NCBI GenBank assembly: GCA_015680685.1
Contig: MNCI01010504.1
Location: 510,517-555,022, forward strand
Direction: 5' to 3'
Source of the DNA: Gnetum montanum
Taxonomy: Eukaryota; Streptophyta; Gnetopsida; Gnetales; Gnetaceae
DNA length: 44,506 bases
The notes beneath the pieces are model-generated. The model made no database searches. It saw nothing but the letters and a program-made list of their open reading frames with translations, and was not told the DNA's origin. This document shows positions 35,603 to 44,506 of the stretch, piece after piece (within the stretch, counting starts at the first letter, position 1; each line of letters begins with the position of its first letter). Made by a program: the position numbers and the translations under genes.

Positions 35603-35950
35603 GCTAGTTTAAGGCCATTGCGGGCCGTCAGGTAACGTTTGCATAAAATACAAATGGATTAGCTAGTTTTAGGCCATTGCGGGCCTTTGCTAGTTTAAGG
35701 CCATTGCGGGCCATCGCATAGCATTTGCGTAAGATAAGAAAATGAATGAGTTTGCTAGTTTTAGGCCATTGCAGGCCTTTATTTAGTTTTAGGCCATTGC
35801 GGGCCACCACTAGTTTTAGGCTGTTGCGGGCCATCGCATAGCATTTGTGTAAGATAAGAAAATGAATGAGTTTGCTAGTTTTAGGCCATTGCAGGCCTTT
35901 ATTTAGTTTTAGGCCATTGCGGGCCACCACTAGTTTTAGGCTGTTGCGGG
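35603..35950. repeat. Tandem array related to the one at 26918
   Basis: Nine units of GCTAGTTTTAGGCCATTGCGGGCC, the last six in two copies of a 120 bp higher-order unit (35711-35830 and 35831-35950). Each unit has a GGCC...GGCC mini-hairpin (GGCT...GGCC in two, still pairable by G-T). Shares CTAGTTTTA and GCGG with the array at 26918-27367. Lies between the end of the antisense gene and protease. Confidence 0.8.
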
Positions 35951-36204
35951 CCATCTACGTAAGTCTAGAAGTGTAATTGATAAAAATGTACATATCTGCA
36001 TAATTGTGCTAATATGACGAATAACAGTCAAGGAGCGTAAATGACGTAAAATGAGGAATGTAAATAGCGTAATGGACAGAAAGTGTAAATACATATATGT
36101 ATATTAAAGAAAACTGTCAATCAAATTTGAGAAGCGTAAACGGAAAACTAGTGGAAGTGTAACGATGCGTGTAAATACCACTCAAATCAATCGCCAGCCC
36201 GCAA
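35951..36204. other. Short spacer rich in GCGTAA
   Basis: At least six GCGTAA or GTGTAA words, no coding. Same words as in the LTR hairpins. Confidence 0.45.
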
Positions 36205-36981
36205 TTATTTCTTGATGGCCTTTACGTTTAGTGATGCGTAAGGGCGGGGAGATTTGTGACCTGATTCTTCCATACCATCCTCATCTCCCTGAAATGGTAG
36301 GTCAGCCCAGGCTAGGCTATCATCATTCGTTTTGGTTTATTCGGGAGTTCGGACATGAGTTTGATCTTAAGGCATCTTGATCTCTGAACTCCGTTCCTCC
36401 TCTATGTTGTTGAAAGTCCTAGGAGTTATTTCATCACCGTGTATTACTACTTCTCCACCTGCATAAGGGAGATGTATCTCTTGATGTATTGGTGATGAAA
36501 CTGCCCTCAGTTGGGCTAGCCAGGACCTCCACAGGATTAGGTTGAAACCGGGCATCTCCTCAACAACAAGAAATGTGGTGTCTGTTGGGAATTAATCCCC
36601 TACCATGAATTCGATATGCACCGTCCCCTTGACTTGCACCCGTGCCCCGTTGAATGACTTTAGGCACGATGTCGTTGTAGGACTGATCTGGTCGACCAGG
36701 CCCAACTTATCCACTATAGGATAAGGGATTACATTTGTAGCCGCGCCATCATCAATGTGCACCCTCCGGATTTGGTATTGACCAACCCGGATGGTGATAA
36801 ACATGGGTTTTATCGTCACTTGACCTTTCTCTGGATCATCTTTGATGGATTTATCATGAAAGTTCAAAGGGGTTGGTTTAGGTTGCTCAGCGGTGGGAGG
36901 AAGCAGGACTGAATGTATTGCTTCCTCTTTGGCTGGTAAGCCTTCCTCATACCAGCTGGTAAGCAAGGCTTTTAGTAGCAT
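36205..36981 (-). pseudogene. Aspartic protease of the Tat-type element
   Basis: Cuts the gag-pol precursor. It has HIDDGAATNVIPYPIVDKLG (catalytic Asp at 36751-36753) and, further on, GFNLILWRSWL, the flap-side and C-terminal blocks of retropepsins in plant gypsy elements. Stops at 36592 (after FMVGD) and near 36365 break it. The frame ends in TAA at 36205. Confidence 0.75.
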
Positions 36982-39682
36982 TAGCTAACGCATCTCCTTC
37001 CTTTTTTTTTGTTTGGTGGCGGTTGGTGGTTTTGGTTAGAAACTTGCCCCTGCGTAAAAGGGGCAGCTAGTGATCTTGGTACTCTAAGGATAAAACGCAC
37101 CTTAGGAGTGGGCGCGGACGTGGCTGTGACTTTACTGTTAGCGTGAGGTTGAGTTAAAGCTGGAGAGGATTCTTGAATAACAAAGGGTAGCCTCGGGACA
37201 CCGCTAGCTACCGGTGAAGAGCTTGCCCCCTGGGATGAAGTAGTAGGTACGCGTAAAACAAAGGGCTGTTTAGGTGGTACCTTCCCTTCACTGTCCGTAC
37301 TTACCACGTTGATTATGTACGGTGCATTATTTGCATTTAATGGGTCCTTGTACACATGCAACGCCTGGTTTTAGGACGTGTTGGATTATTGCCGTCTAGT
37401 TTCAGAGAACCATCATCAATAATGCATTGAATGTCATCCTTCAACACCCAGCAGTAATCGGTGTCGTGACCACACAACTGATGGTAGTCACAAAAATGGT
37501 CCAGCCTAAAAGACCTTGGAATTGGTGGTTCATTAGGTAAGGCTAAAGAAGGGTTCTTTAGTAATTCACAATGACGCCTGTGACACTGGAGAGCTTCTTT
37601 GGATACCTTCTTATTCTGAATGTATCCTGCCCCTAATAGTTGTTTCAATAGTTCCGAACGTTTTATAGGCAGGGCTATATACTTTGAGCGATCTTTATGC
37701 TCAAAGTTTGGCTTTGGCTAGGGGGGCTTTTCAGGGGTAGGTGTGTCTTGACCAGTGCTGCTTGCACTAGCCGTGGTCTTGAGGGACACTGTGGGTGCCT
37801 CCTTATTCTTGTTTTGAGCGCCTTCAGCTAGCGCAGCTACCGTCGTTGTTGTTGCTTTACCTTTGTCCTTACCCTTATTGTTAACATTTTTATAGGCTAC
37901 ATACGTTGGGTCTTTGCTAGCCTCTGCAGCATCCTGGATGCTCTTAGTTTGGGCAAAAGCCTGACTCAAGGAGCTAGGGGTAAGGTAATATAGCTTAGAC
38001 TTGATGAAGTCGTTAACCGCTCCTTTGAAGATATCCAGCAAGTGGGCTTCTGCGATAGGCTCACGGATTTCGTTCAGAGTGGTGCTCCATCGTTGTATAA
38101 ACTTTTGGATCGGCTCGAGTGGGTCTTATTTCACCCCCATGAGTTGATCTAATGTGACCTCCGGTTTAAAATTATACTTAAAACGAGTCACAAATTATGT
38201 CATAAGTTCTTCCAAGGTTGAGATGGAAGAACGAGGGAGGGCTTAATACCAGTCCAAAGCCTTACCTGCTAGAGACATTGAAAAGACACATATAATAGTA
38301 TGTGGCCACTATTGTAATAGCAAGGATTCAGACCTAAAGGTGACCAGGTGGGCATTAGGATCACCTTCCCCGTTATATTTGGTAAAATGAGGTAGAGACA
38401 TCCCTGGGGGCAACGACAGCATAGGAACTGTTGGACTGATGGGATCATCCTTATAGAAATCCATGATTTGTATGGTATTAGAGCTAGCAGCTTTAAGGCG
38501 TTTGACTTCCTCAGTAAGGGTCTAAATAAGTAAAAAGGCTTGGTCCAGACTTGGTGATGAAGAAGTCTGCGCAGGAGAAGCCGGGGATTGGACAGGAAGA
38601 GCTATGTTAGGCAATGGGAACGTAGCGATGGCTTGGCTGACAGGTGGTGCAGCAGGAACTATCCCCACGGATGGAGCTGCCTATGGAAACCACCACCCAC
38701 CGGGTTGAGCAGAGGGATTGGCTATCGCCAGGTGCGTAGGATGGAGATTGTAAGGATATTGCGGGTTTATTTGTGGGACATGGATGGTAGGTGTAGCTAA
38801 GGCTTGCGCACCGTATAACACAGATTGATTATGTGGGATGGGCGGGATCCACTGACCGGTCGTAGGCTGTTGACCAGATTGCTACGATTGAACAGTGGTG
38901 GTGATCAGTTGCCTTGCAAGGGGCGGCAACGATAAGGTTTGCACTGGATTTTGTACCGGGTAGGTTGTAGGCATGGCATGAGGTTACACTTGGGGGATGA
39001 AATAGGACGCAATGGACATAGGTACCACCAACGGAATGCTAATTACACGTGGCGATGAGGCTGCCCCTGTGTTATTCTAAGATGGTATTTGCACTTGCAA
39101 GACGAATGATTGCGTGGTGACCTGTGGGATGATAGGAATGTGGGTTTGGGCGGTTGTGACTGAGTTGAGAGGGGCGGCTTCCTCGGTGAAAGGAAACAGG
39201 GGATTTATGTATGTGTGAATGCTGAGGGTATGATATGAATTCGCGTGTTCAGACTAGGCTGCGAATTCATCTTCCTCCTCTTCCCCATTTTGTGGTTCTA
39301 GCATGGACCGTGTAGCCTGACTCCTAGCCATAACCAGTTGAGTCAGGAGTTCATGATAATGCTTAGTCAAGGGGATAATGTCGTAGGCGGTAGGGATGAA
39401 ATCTTGACCCCCTCTATGGACTAGCTCAAAATTTCTTTTTGCCTCAATCTCAGCTCGGCTAAGGGCAAGCTTTTCTTGGATCTTGACGTAGATGAAATTA
39501 TATTCTTCAGGAGTTATGAGGGTGAATACAGGATCTTTGCCCTGTAATCTCAACGAACGGCGTGACGGTCCCTGAGGTCCTATAATGCCAAAAGCTGGCC
39601 CGGTGGTGGCAATGGGATTCACAGATGTGGCACTCGAATTGGTTGTGGTCATGGCGGTTGTGGTTGCGTATGCAGAATCCAT
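36982..39682 (-). pseudogene. Gag of the Tat-type element
   Basis: Forms the particle that packages the RNA. The likely start is 39682 (MDSAYATTTAMTTTNSS), then a basic stretch and a long region broken by stops. The gag domain is at about 37950-38410 with KYNGEGDPNAHLVTF and KALDWY. A zinc-finger-like C-x2-H-x4-H-x4-C (CDYHQLCGHDTDYC, 37451-37492) of the type seen in Tat gags follows, then a Pro/Ser-rich linker to protease. Stops are frequent between 38041 and 39254. Confidence 0.75.
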
Positions 39683-39936
39683 TGGTCAGATAGATTAACG
39701 ACAATAAGCAACTGGATCTAAAAGGCGACAGAAAAAGATGATCACGATTAGGCTTTTTACCCTGTAGGATTCCAAAGGAATCGTTACTGTGACCAATCTA
39801 CAACACACAATTTTTCGTAAACTTCCCTAGAGGTATTACGTTTACGTTTTTAGAGACGCGGGTATAGATCGCTTATAGGGCTACCCGTAAAAAAATACGA
39901 ATCAGAGCCTAGGCCCTCCTTCTAGCGCTAGAAAAC
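39683..39936 (-). other. Leader between 5' LTR and gag
   Basis: Untranslated leader of the element. No TGG-starting primer site is seen next to the LTR; the sequence read from the LTR is GTTTTCTAGCGCTAGAAGG, so the tRNA primer is not assigned. Confidence 0.5.
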
Positions 39937-41502
39937 TATAATGACGGAAAACATCGGTCACTGGAAAATACCAAACGAAAATCCGTGTACACAGTCTTAA
40001 CCACGGATCTGTGCGAGGGCTGTGCTGGAGAAAACGAATCCGCAGTGCCCTGAACAGTCTTGTCTATCAGACAGGGACTTACTCAATCAGTAAATTGACA
40101 AATATTGTGATATTATACTTAGTATATGGATATTCCATGGAATAAATTGATTGGACGAATCGAAAAGGGAGTAGAAAACGATGTAAATAGATTGAAATAA
40201 CAATAAAGTTAACGCAACAAGGGGGATCGGATTTAAGAGGAATGCGCAATTCTAAGATCTATGCTTTGACTTGAAGAATGAGGATATTGTGTACAAAATT
40301 CCAATGGTAAATCTCGCTTATCTTGTGTGAAGCATACACAAAATAACAAGAAAACTGTTCAACAAGGAGTACAGAATGAAGCTCGGTCTACCTCGTAAGC
40401 CAAAGATGGGATGCAAGGGTGGTCAAGCCTGGATGTCTATCGATCAACTGTTTCTGATCAATAGATTTTGTCAACCGCACCAGACGATCTCTCGATCTCT
40501 GATCTACTCCTTTTGCCTTGGGTAGTCTCTACTCAAACTGCCAATGATCACCAATGGAGAGAACTGTATTTTTTTTCGCCAAAGGACTGATCGCTCCTGC
40601 TGTCAATGCTCAAAGATGTCTCCTATCTCTGCTCAAAGGTGATAACTGCCAAAAGTTGAAGATGCCAATCCCTGATTCCTTCGTCAACTGGAGTATTTAT
40701 AGGTTCGGTAGTACGTGGAGAAGGCATGGCCCTGATGACACGTGTCTCGAACCTTCAAAATACCATTGATTTGGAAAACTTTATGTTGAAACTGGTCACG
40801 TAGCATCACATCTTTTGGAAAAGGGGGCAAAGTACGTTGTCAACCATTTCCGCTAAAGCTGCTTCGTGATTACGCACAATACGCTCATCAGCGTATTGTA
40901 CGTGTGGATAGAAGATGCGTATCTGGTACTGCTTTAGCCGGCTTTACGCTGTATTACACTTATTTACGCTGCGTCACATGGCAGAGTGTAATAGAGCATG
41001 GGAATAGTTGATTCCAGCCGTTTTACGCTTATTCACGCCGCGAACCGTAATACAGCGCAAAAATGATCAACTTTACAATAAATTACGCTTGTCTGCACTG
41101 CATAGCATAATGAGTGTAAAGCGATCAATCTGCAAAAAAAAAAGAAATCAATCTACCACGCTTCCTTTGACTCTGACTTTGCTTTTTTTTAAGCTCATTA
41201 CGCTGCTCTATGTAACGGAGTGTAAATTTAGCCCTGAATAAAAGACTTGGTGGAATATGCGACAAGTCTTTCTGATATCGGGTTATGTTAAACAAAGTTA
41301 CGCTGAGCGACACTACACTATGTTGTGTAATGTAGCGTAAAGATAGAAAAACAAAGTAAGGTTTAAATTTGCAGGAAACTTGGAGACTCGATGCTGCGCA
41401 CCTCTTTGCCTTATTCTGTTTTCTGGATTCCTGTCGCGAACCTTCACCCTAATTGTGAATCTTCGCCTGAGGCCGATTCGCAATTTCTACGGTGTCTTCG
41501 CA
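39937..41502 (-). mobile_element. 5' LTR of the Tat-type element
   Basis: 1566 bp partner of 24154-25720. In element sense it begins TGCGAAGACACCG and ends GTCATTATA where the other ends CGTTACA, so the final CA is lost by a transition. It carries the same TATA box (40693-40702) and the TTACGC/GCGTAA cluster (40860-41340). Confidence 0.85.
40693..40702 (-). promoter_or_regulatory. TATA box in the 5' Tat LTR
   Basis: CTATAAATAC on the minus strand, about 800 bp into the LTR. It drives the genomic RNA in an active copy. Confidence 0.6.
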
Positions 41503-41929
41503 ATACCGATTCCTTGACTAGCCGTACACATCTGTAGATGCTCGTAATCAAGTCGTACTCATCCCGCGTTCTAGGAGTTGAGGGTGAGAGAGACTAATCA
41601 CGATGAGTAGCCGATTCCTTGATTAGCCAATGCTCATAATCAAGTTGTACTCATGCACCACTAATGCAGGTAATAAATAACATGTAATAAATCCTATTCC
41701 ATGCACTAAAAGGTTTATCCACAAAGCTCGTCTTTATTGCTGTACACAACTTGCGTTTAGGTACAAAGCTGCTCGAATAAAGATCCGTTCACTTGGGGAC
41801 TCCTACTGCGGGCACATGGAAAATATTCTATCTTTGGAGTGATCAAACTGCTAAAGTTTCCCTACTTTAAGCCTAGGATGAGAAATGAGGGGAGTGCCAC
41901 CTCTTATTTATAGATTTGGCAACGGACCG
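41503..41929 (-). mobile_element. LTR-A solo LTR, second piece
   Basis: Continues the LTR cut at 24153, with two R/U5 repeats, the poly(A) region (TTTATTGCTGTACACAAC), TATA (41903-41915) and then an early stop at GGCAACGGACCG: the last roughly 90 bp with the GATATC palindromes are missing. About 80 bp is also missing at the junction with the Tat element. Confidence 0.7.
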
Positions 41930-44263
41930 TGATGAGAAAAAGTTTTTCTTGGTCAAAATATTAATAAAGGTATGATTCATCTTCTTCCTAAGAATGGAGA
42001 TCTTTAACATATTGGTAATTGGAGGCCTATTACTCTTCTTCACAATACTTATAAAATTTTAGCTAAATGAATGGTTTGTTGAATTCAAAAGGTTATTGAA
42101 GATATCATTAGATTTGAGTAAACTAGTTTTGTTAAAGGTAGATATATCTTAAACAATGGTATTGTATCTTGGAAGGAAATGCAGTGGGCTTTTAATACTA
42201 ACCAAGATATTGCTTTTATTAAGTTAGATTATTCCAAAGCTTATGACATGAATGAATGGAATTTCATTATTTCTTGTCTCTATAAACTGGGATCTAGTAA
42301 TTACTTTATTCAACTTATTCATACCCTACTCACTAATGTTAATACTCAAATTGCAACTAATTTTAGATTAAGTTCCTCCTTTTCTCTTCAATGATTAGTT
42401 TATCAAGGTTGTTCTCTAGCTTCCTATCTTTTTATTACTGTTGCAAATTTTCTTTTGCATAATCTACATTATGATCTACAAAAAAATATCATTAAGAGAA
42501 TTTCAATTGATGATCAAGGTATGCAATTACTTAACATGCACTTTGCAGATGATTCTTTTTTTATGATCAATAATTCTTTGCAACATATCAATACTCTTTT
42601 AGCTACAATGGAAGATTACTGTATGTTATCTAGCTTTTAAATCAATTGGAAAAAATTTGCTTTTTATTGTAATGAAAATATTGATGAGTGGCTTACTCTC
42701 AAGCCTTAAAAAATCTTGAAAAAATATTTTGTCTTTAAAATTTTAGGAATATCTTTTTCTTTTGAGTCTAATCTTACTATTTTGTGGAATTATGTGATTG
42801 ATAAAATTAAAATGTAGCTTGAGAAATTGAAAGAAAAAAAGCTCACTCTTGTTGACAAAGGTTTAGTTATTAAGAAAATTCTTTAATTGACTCATGTTTA
42901 TTATTCTAGTTGTTGGACTCCTTCTAAAACTTCTTATAAGAGAATTGATCATACTATCTATCAGTTTCTTTGGTCTACTAAGTAATATAGAAAAGGTTTT
43001 TCTAGAGTTGCTTGGGATATTTTCATTAGTAGCAAGAAAGATGAAGGACATGGCCTCATTAATTATTATAACTAGGGTATTTCTCTTGTAGCAAATTGAA
43101 TTGCAAAGTGCATTAACGGAGATGATGTTTGGATGCTCATTTTACGAAATAAAATTATGCAAGAAAAACCTAGGAATGATAATAGTTGATCTTCTAATAA
43201 CTTTCTTCACTATCTCCTTTTTCCTCAGGTCATTTCTATTCCTAGTTTTCTAAATTCTTAAACAAATTTAAAATGCATTATTCAAGCTTAGTAAATATTG
43301 GAATTATAATCATATTATAGTTTTAGAAGATATGCTTAAGTAAATTAGCCCATCGTGGCTTTCTTTTAATAAAGGAGTTTGGGCTACTAATGCATCTAGA
43401 TTGTGTACCACTTGGAGTAGATTTAGTATCACTACAGTTTCTTGTCTTTGTATGTATGGTAGATGGATTACTTAGAATGAAGCTTCTAGCATCTATGGTT
43501 TGAATAGAAAGAGAAAAAAGAATTTTGAAAATTCATTTTCTAGTCTTGAAAATTTATTTAAATTTGATAATAATTTGTATCAAGCTTTTCCAAATATCTT
43601 TTGGAAGGATGGTAGATATGTTTTTCCTTTTGATTCAAAAGTTGCTTATGAGATCATTACAAAGAATAACTTTATTCATAAAAAAATCAATAAGGCTTGG
43701 AAAATGCAATTATTATCATACTTTTAGATAAGGAAAATGATAGATATTTGAAGAGCTTCTGCATTTCCTAAAATTTGTATTTTTTATGGTGTCTTATTCA
43801 TCAAGGTCTTCCTATCAATACTTGTCATGAACATATGGAAATATTTCTCTTTAATGCCCTCTTTGTAGAAGTGAAAACTCATTTTATCATCTTTTTTTAA
43901 ATGTTTTGTTTCTCAACATACTTGGAAATGGACATCTAGAATGTGTAATAACTTTAAACCAAGCATCAATGAAGTCATTCTTAGTGATCAACCTACTTTA
44001 TGTCTTTGCATATAGAATTATCTTCGACTACTCGTTCTCTACTCTATTTAGAAGCTTTAGTGTGCAATTATTTTCCAACAATAAGAGCATAACTATGATC
44101 TCTCTTTAGGTGTTAAATACCAAATTCTCAAAGATGTTGCTTTTCAGTTACAATTTCAAGCAAAAAATCTCTTAGTGAAAGATGAACAATTAATTTGTTT
44201 TCATAGTATTAATTTCTTTTTGTTTTGGAGGTTCAAAGATTGAAAGCTTTCAACATTTGTTGG
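41930..44263 (+). pseudogene. LINE reverse transcriptase and 3' part
   Basis: Continues the LINE cut at 23808. Blocks in order: NKGMIHLLPKNGD, NWRPITLLHNTYKIL, KLDYSKAYD (palm motif A, about 42223), FADD (catalytic, 42542-42553), then ILGISFSFES, LTLVDKGLVIKKIL, RIDHTIYQFLWS and a zinc-binding CPLCRSEN ... HLF near 43855-43900, typical of plant L1-like elements after the RT. Many stops and shifts make it dead. The 3' end is cut by LTR-A at 44264. Confidence 0.75.
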
Positions 44264-44506
44264 TGATGAGTGGCGAGGTACCCCTACACTCAACCATACG
44301 AATACGAGCGTACACGCGCGATCCGGTCGAACTCCGCAGACTAAATGCCTTAACACCAAAAGAAACACTTGGGGTTAATCGTTCATTGTCTTCCCAGGCT
44401 TGCTTGTAAGTGTCACGGTGTATGGTTAAGCAAGTCTAAGGTATGTGATTTTTTTGGTATTTTCGGCTTATCTTCTATGCTATCAGGGGAAAGGGTTGAG
44501 AAACTA
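44264..44506 (-). mobile_element. LTR-A, partial, runs off the window (subfamily A1)
   Basis: Starts TGATGAGTGGCGAGGTACC and matches the reverse complement of 2900-3142 very closely, including the CGAATACGAGC variant and the CTTAACACCA stretch. Continues past the window. It inserted into the 3' part of the LINE. Confidence 0.8.

Larger units (their letters stand above)
24154..41502 (-). mobile_element. Tat-type Ty3/gypsy retrotransposon, 17.3 kb
   Basis: Complete in layout: LTRs at 24154-25720 and 39937-41502, and in its own (minus) direction gag, protease, a 5.3 kb middle insert, RT, RNase H, archaeal-type RNase H, integrase, a tandem array and a polypurine tract. The RT-before-integrase order marks Ty3/gypsy. 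The dual RNase H with a first domain lacking its catalytic Asp is the hallmark of the Tat lineage (Ogre and relatives). All frames carry stops, so it is defective. It sits inside an LTR-A solo LTR. No target duplication is seen: AGGAT precedes 24154, but ATACC follows 41502, and about 80 bp of the host LTR is missing there. Confidence 0.85.

Noticed and set aside
35628-35954. 108-codon minus-strand ORF with repeated ARNGLKL
   Set aside because: It is the translation of the tandem array; no evidence that it is a protein.
24154-41502. Endogenous pararetrovirus
   Set aside because: LTRs, integrase and the gypsy domain order are present and no movement protein or coat motif is seen.

Overview
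The window reads as nuclear DNA of a land plant with a repeat-swollen genome, possibly a gymnosperm; that last point is inference. The evidence is one host gene with long introns (organellar-type guanylate kinase, minus strand, 12.8-17.7 kb) set among LTR retrotransposons, a LINE, a SINE-like insert and other repeats. Most mobile elements are decayed by stop codons.

Layout. 1-3142 is the 3' part of an LTR element (here 'LTR-A') on the plus strand, ending in its 3' LTR. 3889-4910 is an older relative of that LTR, followed by a broken gag region to about 6.95 kb. 8985-11285 is a 2.3 kb imperfect inverted repeat with arms of about 1 kb. 12795-17715 is the guanylate kinase gene. 18.1-18.9 kb holds an LTR-like remnant. 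19148-21525 is a second LTR-A element on the minus strand. 21650-22013 holds an orphan exon-like ORF running into a nearly perfect 91-bp-arm hairpin. From about 23.19 kb to 44263 lies a plus-strand LINE. It is split by an LTR-A solo LTR (23809-24153 and 41503-41929), which is itself split by a 17.3 kb Ty3/gypsy element of the Tat type (24154-41502, minus strand). A last LTR-A copy starts at 44264.

The Tat-type element is the most interesting part. In its own direction the order is LTR, gag, protease, a 5.3 kb middle insert, RT, RNase H, a second archaeal-type RNase H, integrase, a tandem array, PPT, LTR. The middle insert carries on the opposite strand a multi-exon gene (31354-35422) with its own TATA box, phase-consistent splice sites and a first domain resembling the FCP1/NIF HAD-phosphatase fold. 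Two arrays of a related 23-24 bp motif lie at 26918-27367 and 35603-35950, and the LTRs are full of TTACGC/GCGTAA hairpins. The gene and the element are both broken by stops here, so this copy is probably inactive. The gene position and the arrays are worth checking against other copies.

Limits: all identities are judged by eye, no database search was possible, and exon borders come from frame and GT/AG sites only.
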